Source: Streptomyces sp. NBC_01296 (lineage in GTDB: Bacteria; Actinomycetota; Actinomycetes; Streptomycetales; Streptomycetaceae). From it: a DNA stretch of 64,000 bases. The stretch spans positions 6,448,001 to 6,512,000 of the forward strand of contig NZ_CP130720.1 of NCBI RefSeq assembly GCF_035984415.1, in the 5' to 3' direction. The stretch's first letter is position 1, and each line of letters opens with the position of its first letter. Both the position numbers and the translations under genes were made by a program. Shown here piece by piece: positions 1 through 8,258 of the stretch. Below the pieces are notes generated by a model. The model was given only the letters and a program-made list of their open reading frames with translations. It was not told the origin of the DNA and ran no database searches.

Positions 1-597
1 GGACGGTGCCGAGGGGGTCTGACCCCAGACCGGGGCCGAAGGGGTGACCGGGGCCGCAGGAGCCTGCGGGGCGGCCGCGGGCGGCGGGGTGGGTTCCTCG
101 TCCACGGAGACCCCGAAGTCGGTCGCGATCCCGGCGAGGCCGTTGGCGTACCCCTGGCCGACCGCACGCACCTTCCACACGCCGCCGCGCTGGTAGACCT
201 CGACGACCACGAGCGCGGTCTCGGTGCCCAGCTGCGGCGGGGTGAACGTGGCGATCACCGCGCCGCTGTCCGCATTGCGCACGGTGGCCGTGGGCTCGAT
301 GCCCTGGAAGGTCTGACCTGCGGCGTCGGGACTGGCCGTGACCACGATCCGCTCGATGCCCGGCGGCAGCGCGCCCGTGTCCACCGTGATCGAGTCCGGC
401 GCCGCCCCGCCGCCCGACCGGTGGCTGACACCGGGCCCGGACGGCTGGTTGTAGAAGATGAAGTCGGCGTCGGAACGCACCTTGCCGTCCGCCGCGAGGA
501 GGAGTCCCGACACGTCGAGCCGCACCGGGGCAGCCACGTCCACCGTCACACGGACGGTATGGAGCGGCAGGTTGGAACCTGGGGTCATAGCGGTCAT
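1..597 (-). CDS. TerD-family (tellurium resistance/stress) protein, C-terminus cut by window start
   Basis: The open frame on the minus strand runs off the left edge of the window, so about 199 N-terminal residues are visible. The protein begins MTAMTPGSNLPLHTVRVTVD and carries the TerD beta-sandwich pattern: a DADFIFYNQP segment, then VVVEVYQRGGVWKVRAVGQGYANGLAGIATDFGV, given here only as a landmark near residues 140-172. A Pro/Ala-rich linker follows and leads into an unseen C-terminal part, so this is probably a longer TerD protein with an added domain. TerD proteins are calcium-binding stress proteins. Starts at 597 or 588 are both possible in frame. The family assignment is solid; the exact role is unknown. 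Confidence 0.85.
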   Translation of the reverse strand, partial: MTAMTPGSNLPLHTVRVTVDVAAPVRLDVSGLLLAADGKVRSDADFIFYNQPSGPGVSHRSGGGAAPDSITVDTGALPPGIERIVVTASPDAAGQTFQGIEPTATVRNADSGAVIATFTPPQLGTETALVVVEVYQRGGVWKVRAVGQGYANGLAGIATDFGVSVDEEPTPPPAAAPQAPAAPVTPSAPVWGQTPSAPS

Positions 598-650
598 GCC
601 GGGAGAACGACCGGAGGCCCTTTGCCGTTCCCTTACCCTCGCCGCGGATT

Positions 651-872
651 TCAGCGCCGGTTGCGGGGGTGGTTCTTCGCCGTCCGCTCGTTGCCGAACT
701 TGTACGCGCCGGTCCAGCGGGCCATCACGAGCTGCGCGTCGCCCGACTCCACCTCGGCGAGGAACTTCTCGGCCCGCCCGCCCCGCAGGGTGCTCGCGGC
801 CCGCCCCTGGTGCGTGATGACCACGCTGTTGTCGCTGCGCTGCTCGTACGTGAATCCGTGAGGTCTCGGCAT
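651..872 (-). CDS. Small conserved hypothetical protein (73 aa)
   Basis: This 73-residue basic protein starts MPRPHGFTYEQRSDNSVVIT and ends in a basic tail. It has no signal peptide or membrane segment. Its even codon use and its two-stranded look (TYEQRSDNSVVITHQGR) resemble small conserved Streptomyces hypotheticals. It lies 53 bp upstream of the TerD-like gene on the same strand, so the two may be cotranscribed. The start codon sits only 2 nt after the 3' arm of a perfect 18-bp inverted repeat, which would hide its only purine-rich ribosome-binding stretch. Function unknown. Confidence 0.6.
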   Translation of the reverse strand: MPRPHGFTYEQRSDNSVVITHQGRAASTLRGGRAEKFLAEVESGDAQLVMARWTGAYKFGNERTAKNHPRNRR

Positions 873-874
873 GA

Positions 875-942
875 CCGGCAGCCTGCCCCCGCGCGGGCGG
901 GGCGGGCAACGGGTTTAAGGCCGGGCGGGGGCAGGCTGCCGG
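875..942 (-). terminator. Perfect 18-bp inverted repeat, terminator-like
   Basis: Bases 875-892 and 925-942 are exact reverse complements (outer ends CCGGCAGCC and GGCTGCCGG) around a 32-nt spacer. The repeat lies just after the aldehyde dehydrogenase stop codon in the direction of transcription, so it may end that transcript. There is no T-run. It also abuts the start codon of the 73-residue ORF and could instead control its translation. Confidence 0.55.
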
Positions 943-995
943 CCGGGCCGTGGGCGGGTCCGGTCCGGCGGGGCAGGGCCGGGCCCGCGGCCGCC

Positions 996-2519
996 TCAGT
1001 CGCCCGTGACGCGGCGCGGCAGCCCCAGCGGGTTCGCCTCGCGCAGTTCCTCCGGAAGCAGCGGGTCCGGGACCGACTGGTAGGCCACCGGCCGCAGCCA
1101 TCGCTCGATGGCGGTCCCGCCGACCGAGGTGGAGTGCGAGGTCGCCGCCGGGTACGGGCCGCCGTGGTGCTGGGCCGGGGCCACCGCGACACCGGTCGGC
1201 CAGCCGTTGACCACGATCCGTCCGGCCAGCGCCGTGACCTGCGCAATCAGTTCCGCCGCCGGACCCGAACCGCCGTCGGCCTCGGCCGCGGACAGCTGGA
1301 GCGTGGCGCTCAGGTTCCCGGGGAGCAGGCCGAGCACCGACCCCGCCTCGCGCTGGTCGGCGTACCGGACGACCACGGTCACCGGTCCGAAGCACTCGTC
1401 GAGCAGCACCTCGTACGCGCCGCCCTCCAGGAGGATCCCGGCCGGCACGGTCAGGTAGCCCGCCCCGACGGTGTGCTCGCCGCCGGAACCCGGGGTGACG
1501 GGCGCGGTGACGCCGGGTAGCGCGGCCCGCTCGCGCACGCCGGAGACGAAGTTCTCCCGCATCCGGTGGTCGAGCAGGACGCCCGGCTCGGTCTCGCCGA
1601 GGGCCTTCGTGAGCGCGCCGGTGAACCGGTCGCCGTCCGCGCCCTCGGGGACCAGGACCAGGCCCGGCTTGACGCAGAACTGGCCGACCCCGAGGGTGAC
1701 CGAGCCCGCGAGCCCGGCGGCGATCTCCTCGGCCCGCTCGGCGGCGGCCGCCGGGGTGACCACGACGGGGTTGAGGGAGCCGAGTTCGCCGTGGAACGGG
1801 ATGGGGACGGGACGGGCGGCGGCCGCGTCGAACAGCGCCCGCCCGCCCCGGATGGAACCGGTGAATCCGGCGGCGGAGACGAGGGGGTGGCGGATCAGCT
1901 CCAGGCCCGCGTCGAACCCGTGGACGACGCGGACCACGTCGGCCGGCAGCCCGGCCGCCACGGCGGCCCGGCGCAGCAGCGAGGCGCACAGCTCGGAGGT
2001 GGCCGGGTGGTCGGGGTGCGCCTTGACGACCACCGGGCAGCCGGCGGCCAGCGCGCTCGCGGTGTCCCCGCCGGGGACGGAGAACGCGAGCGGGAAGTTG
2101 GAGGCGGCGTAGACCGCGACCACGCCCAGCGGCACCTTGTAGCGGCGCAGTTCGGGGCGCGGCGGGACGGCGGCGGCGTCCGCGCGGTCGATGCGGATGT
2201 CGAGGTAGGAGCCCTCGTCCACGGCGTCGGCGAAGGCCCGAAGCTGGCCGGTGGTGCGGGCGAGCTCGCCGGTGAGCCGGCCCGGCCCGAGGGCGGTCTC
2301 GGCGTCGGCGGCCTCGATCACGTGGTCCGCGGCCTCGTCGAGCAGCTCGGCGGCGGCGCGCAGGAAGGCCGCGCGGGTGGTGCGGTCGGCGAGCGCGCCA
2401 CGGGCCGCGTGGGCGGCGCGTACGGCCTCGTCCACCTCGCCGGATGTGGCTTCCACCGCAACCTGTTCGCGCTGCTTCCCGGTGCGGGGGTCCACACTCC
2501 AGACTGGTGTTGCTGCCAT
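996..2519 (-). CDS. Aldehyde dehydrogenase, alpha-ketoglutarate semialdehyde dehydrogenase type
   Basis: This 507-residue protein of the NAD(P)+-dependent aldehyde dehydrogenase superfamily most resembles the 2,5-dioxovalerate (alpha-ketoglutarate semialdehyde) dehydrogenase branch. Those enzymes oxidise the semialdehyde to 2-oxoglutarate in sugar-acid or hydroxyproline catabolism. Visible catalytic landmarks are Asn141 in ASNFPLAFS, Glu245 in FHGELGSLNP and the nucleophile Cys282 in GVGQFCVKPG. The length is normal for the family and the protein is cytosolic. It is divergent from an IclR regulator, with a perfect dyad between the two starts, which suggests substrate-inducible control. No sugar-acid dehydratase or dioxygenase lies nearby, so the physiological substrate is an inference. 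Confidence 0.88.
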   Translation of the reverse strand: MAATPVWSVDPRTGKQREQVAVEATSGEVDEAVRAAHAARGALADRTTRAAFLRAAAELLDEAADHVIEAADAETALGPGRLTGELARTTGQLRAFADAVDEGSYLDIRIDRADAAAVPPRPELRRYKVPLGVVAVYAASNFPLAFSVPGGDTASALAAGCPVVVKAHPDHPATSELCASLLRRAAVAAGLPADVVRVVHGFDAGLELIRHPLVSAAGFTGSIRGGRALFDAAAARPVPIPFHGELGSLNPVVVTPAAAAERAEEIAAGLAGSVTLGVGQFCVKPGLVLVPEGADGDRFTGALTKALGETEPGVLLDHRMRENFVSGVRERAALPGVTAPVTPGSGGEHTVGAGYLTVPAGILLEGGAYEVLLDECFGPVTVVVRYADQREAGSVLGLLPGNLSATLQLSAAEADGGSGPAAELIAQVTALAGRIVVNGWPTGVAVAPAQHHGGPYPAATSHSTSVGGTAIERWLRPVAYQSVPDPLLPEELREANPLGLPRRVTGD

Positions 2520-2557
2520 GGCGCACTGCCTCCTGGATCTACGCTGACCCGCGCGGT

Positions 2558-2579
2558 GGCGTTCAGTATTCTGAACGCC
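2558..2579. promoter_or_regulatory. Perfect 9-bp-arm palindrome, candidate IclR operator
   Basis: GGCGTTCAG at 2558-2566 and CTGAACGCC at 2571-2579 are exact reverse complements separated by TATT. The dyad lies in the 147-bp divergent region, 38 bp upstream of the aldehyde dehydrogenase start and 87 bp upstream of the iclR-type start. IclR proteins bind short palindromes of this kind next to their own gene, so this is the best operator candidate; the binding itself is inferred. Confidence 0.6.
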
Positions 2580-2666
2580 GTTCCGATGGATGAATGATCA
2601 CATCCGCTCCGGACTCTATTTCCGGGTCTTCCGCGTTGACAAGAGACAAGAGGGGCAAGAAGGCGA

Positions 2667-3479
2667 ATGACCACAGTTGAGCCGGAGCGGTCCGCCGTGG
2701 AATCGGAGGGGCCGGGGGGCCCGGGGGCGCCGGCGGCCGTCAAATCGGCCGTCCGCACGGTCCTGTTGCTGGAGCACTTCGCGGCGCGGCCCGGACTGCA
2801 CAGCCTGGCCGACATCCAGCACGACCTCTCGCTGCCCAAGTCGAGCCTCTACATGCTGCTGCGCACGCTGGTGAACCTGGGGTGGGTGGAGACGGACGCG
2901 ACGGGCACCCGGTACGGCATCGGCGTACGGGCCCTGCTCGTCGGCAGCTCGTACATCGACGGGGACGAGGTCGTCGCCGCGGCCCGGCCCACCCTGGACC
3001 GGCTCTCCGACGACACCACCGAGACCATCCACCTGGCCCGGATGGACGGCACGAGCGTCGTCTACCTGGCCACCCGCCAGTCCCAGCACTACCTGCGGCC
3101 GTTCACCCGCGTCGGGCGGCGGCTGCCCGTGCACTCGACGGCGCTGGGCAAGGCCCTGCTGGCGACCCACTCCGACGAGGAGGTGCGGGCGCTCCTGCCG
3201 CGGCGGCTGGAGGCGGTCACCGAGCACACGATCACCGACCGGGACCGGCTCGTCGACGAGTTGGCGCTGGTACGGGAGCAGGGCTACGCGGTGGACCGCG
3301 AGGAGAACACCCTCGGGCTGCGCTGTTTCGGGGTGGCCGTGCCCTACCGGACGCCGGCCCGGGACGCGGTGAGCTGCTCGGTGCCGGTGGCCCGGCTGAC
3401 GGCGGGCCACGAGCAGAAGATCAAGGCGGCGCTGTTCGAGGCGCGGGACCGGCTGTCGGTGGCGACCCGCCGTATGTGA
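2667..3479 (+). CDS. IclR-family transcriptional regulator
   Basis: The 270-residue protein has the IclR architecture: an N-terminal winged helix-turn-helix (about residues 25-90, including LADIQHDLSLPKSSLYMLLR) and a C-terminal effector-binding domain (about 100-265, with HSTALGKALLA and LGLRCFGVAVPY segments). IclR regulators bind DNA as dimers or tetramers and sense small metabolites. The ATG at 2667 follows GAAGG at a suitable distance. It is divergent from the aldehyde dehydrogenase gene and probably controls it through the palindrome at 2558-2579. The ligand cannot be read from the sequence. Confidence 0.92.
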   Translation: MTTVEPERSAVESEGPGGPGAPAAVKSAVRTVLLLEHFAARPGLHSLADIQHDLSLPKSSLYMLLRTLVNLGWVETDATGTRYGIGVRALLVGSSYIDGDEVVAAARPTLDRLSDDTTETIHLARMDGTSVVYLATRQSQHYLRPFTRVGRRLPVHSTALGKALLATHSDEEVRALLPRRLEAVTEHTITDRDRLVDELALVREQGYAVDREENTLGLRCFGVAVPYRTPARDAVSCSVPVARLTAGHEQKIKAALFEARDRLSVATRRM

Positions 3480-3553
3480 GCCGGTGGTGGCGGGTCCGGT
3501 GGTCACGGGCCCGGGGGTCACGGGCCCGGGGGAGGTGGGTCCGGGGAGGTGGG

Positions 3554-3579
3554 CCGCCTCCCCCGGGTGGGGGAGGCGG
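3554..3579 (+). terminator. Perfect GC hairpin after the IclR gene
   Basis: CCGCCTCCCCC (3554-3564) and GGGGGAGGCGG (3569-3579) form an 11-bp perfect stem with a GGGT loop. There is no T-run, as is common for Streptomyces terminators. Just upstream, 3500-3540 holds imperfect repeats of GGTCACGGGCCCGGG. Confidence 0.6.
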
Positions 3580-3630
3580 TTCACCTTCATGGGGGAGGTG
3601 GCGGGGCGGCGTGCACGCGACTGTTGGGTC

Positions 3631-4620
3631 ATGACCGAACGAGCGGTGCACACGAGCGAGTCGCTGTACGCGGCGCGGCCCCCGGCCCCCGGCCTGGGAA
3701 CCGGGCGCAGGATCCTGCGAGCGGCGGGCCTGGCCGCCACCCTGCCGTACCTGTGCCTGAAGGGCGCCTGGCTGGCGGGGAGCCACCTCGGGATACCGGA
3801 CGGAAGCGTGCTGCTGGAGCCCGGCCCGTTCTTCAAAGTGGCGAACGCCGTCACTCTGGTGATGGACGCGGCCGTCATCGTGCTGCTGCTGGTGTTCACC
3901 CGCCCCTGGGGCATACGGGTGCGGTCCTGGCTGCTGACCGTCCCGGTCTTCATCGCCACCGGACTGCTCGTCCCGATCGTCGTGGCCTTCCCCGGCCAGC
4001 TCCTCCTGGGGGCCGTGGGCCTGGGGCCGGACGCGGCCGCGGAAGCGGCCAAGGAGCCCTTCCTCGATCCCTGGGTCTTCAACGTGGTCTACACCGGGTT
4101 CATCGTGCAGGCCGTGGTCCTGGCCGGGGTGTTCGTCCCCTATGCGCGGCAGCGCTGGGGCAGCCTGTGGCAGGGCGTCCAGGGGGAGCGGCTCCCGTCA
4201 CCCACGGGGGTGGTGGCGGGAGCCGCGATGGTGGTGGCCGTGGCCGTGGCGGCGGTACAGCTCACCTGGGCGTTCGGTGGCACGGCCGGGCTCAGCGCAT
4301 CGCAGATAGCCCAGTTCAACCCGCAGACGGGCATGGTGTCCGCCACCCACGGGATATGCGCGCTGGTCGCGGGGGCGGGCGCCGTGAACCTGGCCCGGGG
4401 CGGAGGCCGACCGGCGCGATGGGCACTGGCCGTCGCGTGGCCCGGGGCGGCGGCTGCGGCGAGTTGGGGCTTGTGGCTGCTGATCAGCTCGGCGGGCGTG
4501 CGCGATTCCACGAAGGAGGTCACCACCGCGATGACCCTGACCTACGCTGGCCAGATGATCACCGGTCTGCTCGCCGCGGCCGTCCTGCTCCGGTTCCTCG
4601 CCTCACGGCGCACCGTGTGA
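3631..4620 (+). CDS. Polytopic membrane protein of unknown function
   Basis: A 329-residue protein with about eight hydrophobic membrane segments, for example VANAVTLVMDAAVIVLLLVF, SWLLTVPVFIATGLLVPIVV and MITGLLAAAVLLRFL. The ATG at 3631 was chosen because it gives MTERAVHTSE after the hairpin at 3554-3579; the frame stays open further upstream but through repeats. I do not recognise a family. It ends 38 bp before a sensor kinase gene on the same strand, so it probably belongs to the same transcript and might be the sensory partner or the output of that two-component system. That link is inferred from position only. Confidence 0.75.
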   Translation: MTERAVHTSESLYAARPPAPGLGTGRRILRAAGLAATLPYLCLKGAWLAGSHLGIPDGSVLLEPGPFFKVANAVTLVMDAAVIVLLLVFTRPWGIRVRSWLLTVPVFIATGLLVPIVVAFPGQLLLGAVGLGPDAAAEAAKEPFLDPWVFNVVYTGFIVQAVVLAGVFVPYARQRWGSLWQGVQGERLPSPTGVVAGAAMVVAVAVAAVQLTWAFGGTAGLSASQIAQFNPQTGMVSATHGICALVAGAGAVNLARGGGRPARWALAVAWPGAAAAASWGLWLLISSAGVRDSTKEVTTAMTLTYAGQMITGLLAAAVLLRFLASRRTV

Positions 4621-4658
4621 CGGGGGGCGGCGCGAGCGGGAGGGGGTGATGGGGCCCG

Positions 4659-6017
4659 ATGGGGCTCGATGGGCCCGACGAGGGCAGCGGGATGCCGGGG
4701 GGCAGCGGGATGTGGACGGGGATGCGGGCCGGCGCGGGCCGGCTGCTGGGAGCCCGGGCCCGGCTGCGCTGGGTGCACCTGATCCTGGGCGGGGCCCTGC
4801 TGATGCCGTACTTCCTCCTCGCCCAGGTGGTGGTCGGTCTCGTGGCGGGCGAGGGCAACGTCTTCGGCTCCACCCCGCTGACCTTCGCCTCCTACGGGCT
4901 CTCGCTGCCCATGGCCGCGGTGACCGCCGTCTTCGGGCTCGTCCGGCCGATGTCGGTGGGCGCCGTGCGGTCCCTGTGCGGGGTGCCGGGCGAGCTGCTG
5001 GCGCAGGGGCCGGCCCGCTCCTGGGCGGCCCGGGGGCGGACGTCGGCCTGGTGGACCCTGCACGTGGGGGTCGGCGCGGCGATCAGCGGGATGAGCCTCG
5101 CGGTGCCGCCCATGGCGATGGTGCTGATCGCGCTGCCGCTCGTGACGGCGCGGCGGAAGACCTCCCTGGGGCTGGGCTGGCTGGGCACCGACACCGCGCC
5201 GTACGCCGCCCCGCTGCTCGGGACCGGGCTGCTGTGCGGGCTCGTCCTGTGCGCCGCCGGGGCCGGGGCGCTGCTGGCCCGGCTGGCACCCGTACTGCTC
5301 GGGCCGACGGCGGCGGACCGGCTGGCCGCGGCCGAGGAGCGGGCCGCCGACCTGGCCGTGCGCAACCGGCTGGCCCGGGAGCTGCACGACGCGGTCGGGC
5401 ACGCGCTGAGCGCCGTCACCCTCCAGGCGGTCGCCGCCCGGCGGGTGCTCGACAGCGACCCCGGGTTCGTACGGGAGGCGCTGGCCGCGATCGAGGACAC
5501 CACCCGGCGGACGGTGGGCGAGCTGGACGCCGTGCTGGGCCTGCTGCGGGACGGCGACCCGGCCCGGCCCGACGCCGCACCCGCGCCGACCCTCGCCGCC
5601 GACCTCGACGGGCTGCTGGCGCGCACCCGGGCCGCCGGCACCACCGTCACCGCCCACCAGGACCCCGGACCGGCCGGGGACTGGGCGCAGCTCCCGGCGA
5701 TCGCCTCCCGCGAGGCGTACCGGATCGTCCAGGAGGGCCTCAGCAACGCCCTGCGCCACGGCGCGGGCACCGTCGAGCTGCGGATCGCCGTACAGGGCCG
5801 GGAAGACGGCGCCGGCAGCACCCACCGTGAACTGGAGATCACCATGACCAATCCGCCGGGCACCTCCGACGGGCAGCAGCCCCGCACCAGCGGGGGCCGC
5901 GGTCTGCGCGGCGCGGCCGAGCGGGCCACCCTGCTGGGCGGCCGCGTCGAAGCGGGCCCGGACCAGGGGCTGTGGCGGCTGCGGGCCGTCCTCCCGCTCG
6001 GCGGGGGCGCCCGGTGA
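4659..6017 (+). CDS. Two-component sensor histidine kinase (HisKA_3/NarL type)
   Basis: The 452-residue protein has four N-terminal membrane segments (about residues 37-63, 75-94, 134-162 and 185-210). A HisKA_3 dimerisation domain follows with the phosphoacceptor His243 in LARELHDAVGHALSAV, then a HATPase_c domain (REAYRIVQEGLSNALRHG as N-box, GGRGLRGAAERATLLGG as G-box). It acts at the membrane and phosphorylates a NarL-type regulator. Its stop overlaps the start of the response regulator gene by four bases (GTGA), so the two are translationally coupled. The sensed signal is unknown. Confidence 0.92.
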   Translation: MGLDGPDEGSGMPGGSGMWTGMRAGAGRLLGARARLRWVHLILGGALLMPYFLLAQVVVGLVAGEGNVFGSTPLTFASYGLSLPMAAVTAVFGLVRPMSVGAVRSLCGVPGELLAQGPARSWAARGRTSAWWTLHVGVGAAISGMSLAVPPMAMVLIALPLVTARRKTSLGLGWLGTDTAPYAAPLLGTGLLCGLVLCAAGAGALLARLAPVLLGPTAADRLAAAEERAADLAVRNRLARELHDAVGHALSAVTLQAVAARRVLDSDPGFVREALAAIEDTTRRTVGELDAVLGLLRDGDPARPDAAPAPTLAADLDGLLARTRAAGTTVTAHQDPGPAGDWAQLPAIASREAYRIVQEGLSNALRHGAGTVELRIAVQGREDGAGSTHRELEITMTNPPGTSDGQQPRTSGGRGLRGAAERATLLGGRVEAGPDQGLWRLRAVLPLGGGAR

Positions 6018-6685
6018 CCGCGGCGCGGCGGCCGCCGCTGCGCATCGTGCTCGCCGACGACGAGCGGATGGTCCGCACCGCCCTGCGGGTGATCCTCGAG
6101 GCCGAACCGGACCTGGAGGTGGTCGGCGAGGCGGCCTCGGGCGCCGAGGCGGTCCCGCTGGTCCGCTCCCTGGCCCCCGACGTGGTGCTGATGGACGTCC
6201 GGATGCCCGAGATCGACGGCATCCGGGCCACCGAGCAGATCATCGCCGGCATGGCCGAACCGCCCCGGATCGTGGTCGTCACCACCTTCGAGAACGACGC
6301 GTACGTCTACGACGCGCTGCGCGCGGGCGCCTCCGGGTTCCTCCTGAAGCGGGCCGACCCCGACGAGCTGATCGGCGCGGTCCGCCTCGTCGCCCGCGGC
6401 GACTGCCTGCTCTTCCCGGCGGCCGTCCGCTCGCTCGCCGCGTCCCACGCCCCCGGGGTCCCGGGCCCCGCCGCCCCCTGGGTGGCCCGGCTCACCGAGC
6501 GGGAGGCCGACGTACTGCGCCTGATGGCCACCGGACTGTCCAACCACGAGATGAGCGAACGCCTCGGAGTCGGCCCCCAGACGGTCAAGACCCACGTCGC
6601 CGCGGTCCTCTCCAAAACCGGTTCCCGCGACCGCACCCAGGCGGTCATCGCGGCCTACGAGGGCGGCTTCATGAAGAAAGGCTGA
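6014..6685 (+). CDS. NarL/LuxR-family response regulator
   Basis: This 223-residue regulator starts at the GTG that overlaps the kinase stop codon. The receiver domain shows the acidic pair Asp15-Asp16 (LADDE), the phosphoacceptor Asp61 in VVLMDVRMPEIDG, and a conserved Thr/Lys pair. The C-terminal LuxR-type helix-turn-helix runs from LTEREADVLRLMATG through PQTVKTHVAAVLSKTG. It is the cognate partner of the upstream kinase. Its targets are unknown; the adjacent eight-helix membrane protein gene is a candidate for self-regulation. Confidence 0.94.
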   Translation: MTAARRPPLRIVLADDERMVRTALRVILEAEPDLEVVGEAASGAEAVPLVRSLAPDVVLMDVRMPEIDGIRATEQIIAGMAEPPRIVVVTTFENDAYVYDALRAGASGFLLKRADPDELIGAVRLVARGDCLLFPAAVRSLAASHAPGVPGPAAPWVARLTEREADVLRLMATGLSNHEMSERLGVGPQTVKTHVAAVLSKTGSRDRTQAVIAAYEGGFMKKG

Positions 6686-6747
6686 GAACCCCGCCACAAT
6701 CGGGGCAGAGCGGAACGACCCGGAGCCTTGGTGCGTCCTTCTGGGGG

Positions 6748-8196
6748 ATGAACAAGACGATCAGGCGTGCGTCGGTCTTCTGTCTGCTCCTGGTGCTGGC
6801 CCTTTTGGTGCGGGTCACCTGGGTGCAGGCCTACCAAGGCCAGGCCCTCGCAGACAACGAGAACAACCGGCGGAACCTCATCGGGCAGTACGAGAACCCG
6901 CTGGGCAACATCATCGTGGGCGGGGAGGCGATCACCGGCTCGGTGAAGACGGACGGAAAGGACTTCGGGTACAAGCGCACGTACGTCGACGGTCCGCTCT
7001 ACGCGCCGCTCACCGGCTACAGCTCCCAGGCCTTCGGCACGAGCATGCTGGAAGGCGTCTACAAGAAGGTCCTGAACGGTTCCGACGACCGGCTCAAGAC
7101 CGTGATGGACATGCTCACCAACAAGCGGGCCGCGCCGGGCAACGTGCTGACCACGGTCGACAAGGACGTGCAGAAGGCCGCGTACGACGCGCTCCAGGGC
7201 AAGCAGGGCGCCGCCGTCGCCATCGATCCGGCGACCGGCGAGATCCTCGCCATCGTGAACAACCCCTCCTTCGATCCGGGCAGCATCACGGGCGCCAACG
7301 ACAAGGCGGCCTGGGAGAAGCTGATCGAGGACAAGGGCAAGGCGATGGAGAACGTGGCCCTGCGCAAGCCGCAGGCGCCCGGCTCCACCTTCAAGCTGGT
7401 CACCCTGGCGGCGGCCATCGAGAACGGGCTGGTCACCAACCTCGACGCGCCGACCGGCACCCCGGACCCGTACACGATCCCGGGGACCCGGACCCAGCTG
7501 CCCAGCGAGGCGGGCTCCGCGGCCTGCAACAACGTCTCCGCGCGCACCGCGCTCCGGCTGTCCTGCAACAACGTGTTCGCTGAGCTGGCGCACCAGCTCG
7601 GCCAGGACAAGATGCGGGCGATGGCCGAGAAGCTGGGTTTCAACACGGAGACCGCGACGCCCGTCACCGCCCGGCCGGGGAGCAAGTACCCGACGAAGAA
7701 GATGTCGGTCGACCAGGTCGCGCAGACGGGTATCGGCCAGTTCGACGTGCAGGCCACCCCGCTCCAGATGGCGATGGTGACGGCCGCGATCGAGAACGGC
7801 GGCAAGCTCGTCGCCCCGCACTCGGTCTCCGAGGTCACCGACGCGAACGGCAACGTGCTGGAGAGCTTCAAGAACCCGAAGTCCGAGCAGGTCATGAACG
7901 CGAAGACCGCCTCGATGCTGCAGGACGCCATGCGGACGGTCGCCACCGAGGGCGGCGGCAAGCCCGCCCAGGTGGCGGGCGCCGAGGTGGGCGGCAAGAC
8001 CGGCACCGCGCAGCGCGGTGTGAACAACAGCCTGCCGCCACTGGCCTGGTTCACCTCGTACGGCAAGCAGGGCGGCAAGCAGATCGCGGTTGCCGTGGTG
8101 ATCGAGAACTCGGACACCGACCGCTCCGAGATCGGCGGTGGCAAGCTCGCCGCCCCCATCGCCCAGAAGATGATGGCGGCGTGGCTGAAGAAGTAG
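6748..8196 (+). CDS. Class B penicillin-binding protein (PbpA-like D,D-transpeptidase)
   Basis: A 482-residue membrane-anchored transpeptidase that cross-links peptidoglycan outside the membrane. One N-terminal anchor (residues 9-25) is followed by a short non-catalytic dimerisation region and the penicillin-binding domain. All three active-site motifs are intact: Ser213-x-x-Lys216 in PGSTFK, Ser272-Cys-Asn274, and Lys417-Thr-Gly in GGKTGTAQ. Its size is typical of Streptomyces PbpA paralogues. The usual partner, an FtsW/RodA glycosyltransferase gene, is not adjacent, so this is a dispersed paralogue rather than the main elongation or division locus. A strong hairpin terminator follows. Confidence 0.93.
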   Translation: MNKTIRRASVFCLLLVLALLVRVTWVQAYQGQALADNENNRRNLIGQYENPLGNIIVGGEAITGSVKTDGKDFGYKRTYVDGPLYAPLTGYSSQAFGTSMLEGVYKKVLNGSDDRLKTVMDMLTNKRAAPGNVLTTVDKDVQKAAYDALQGKQGAAVAIDPATGEILAIVNNPSFDPGSITGANDKAAWEKLIEDKGKAMENVALRKPQAPGSTFKLVTLAAAIENGLVTNLDAPTGTPDPYTIPGTRTQLPSEAGSAACNNVSARTALRLSCNNVFAELAHQLGQDKMRAMAEKLGFNTETATPVTARPGSKYPTKKMSVDQVAQTGIGQFDVQATPLQMAMVTAAIENGGKLVAPHSVSEVTDANGNVLESFKNPKSEQVMNAKTASMLQDAMRTVATEGGGKPAQVAGAEVGGKTGTAQRGVNNSLPPLAWFTSYGKQGGKQIAVAVVIENSDTDRSEIGGGKLAAPIAQKMMAAWLKK

Positions 8197-8215
8197 CCGC
8201 GCCGGTCGCCAAAGG

Positions 8216-8248
8216 ACGCGCCGGGAACCGACACGGTTCCCGGCGCGT
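8216..8248 (+). terminator. Rho-independent-type terminator after the PBP gene
   Basis: ACGCGCCGGGAACC (8216-8229) pairs perfectly with GGTTCCCGGCGCGT (8235-8248) around a 5-nt loop. A pyrimidine-rich tail (TTCCTTTCCC) follows. It ends only 10 bp before the next start codon. Confidence 0.85.
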
Positions 8249-8258
8249 TTCCTTTCCC

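Noticed and set aside
2636..2641. TTGACA as a -35 box for the IclR gene
   Set aside because: It lies only 25 bp before the ATG, so the matching -10 would fall on the ribosome-binding site.
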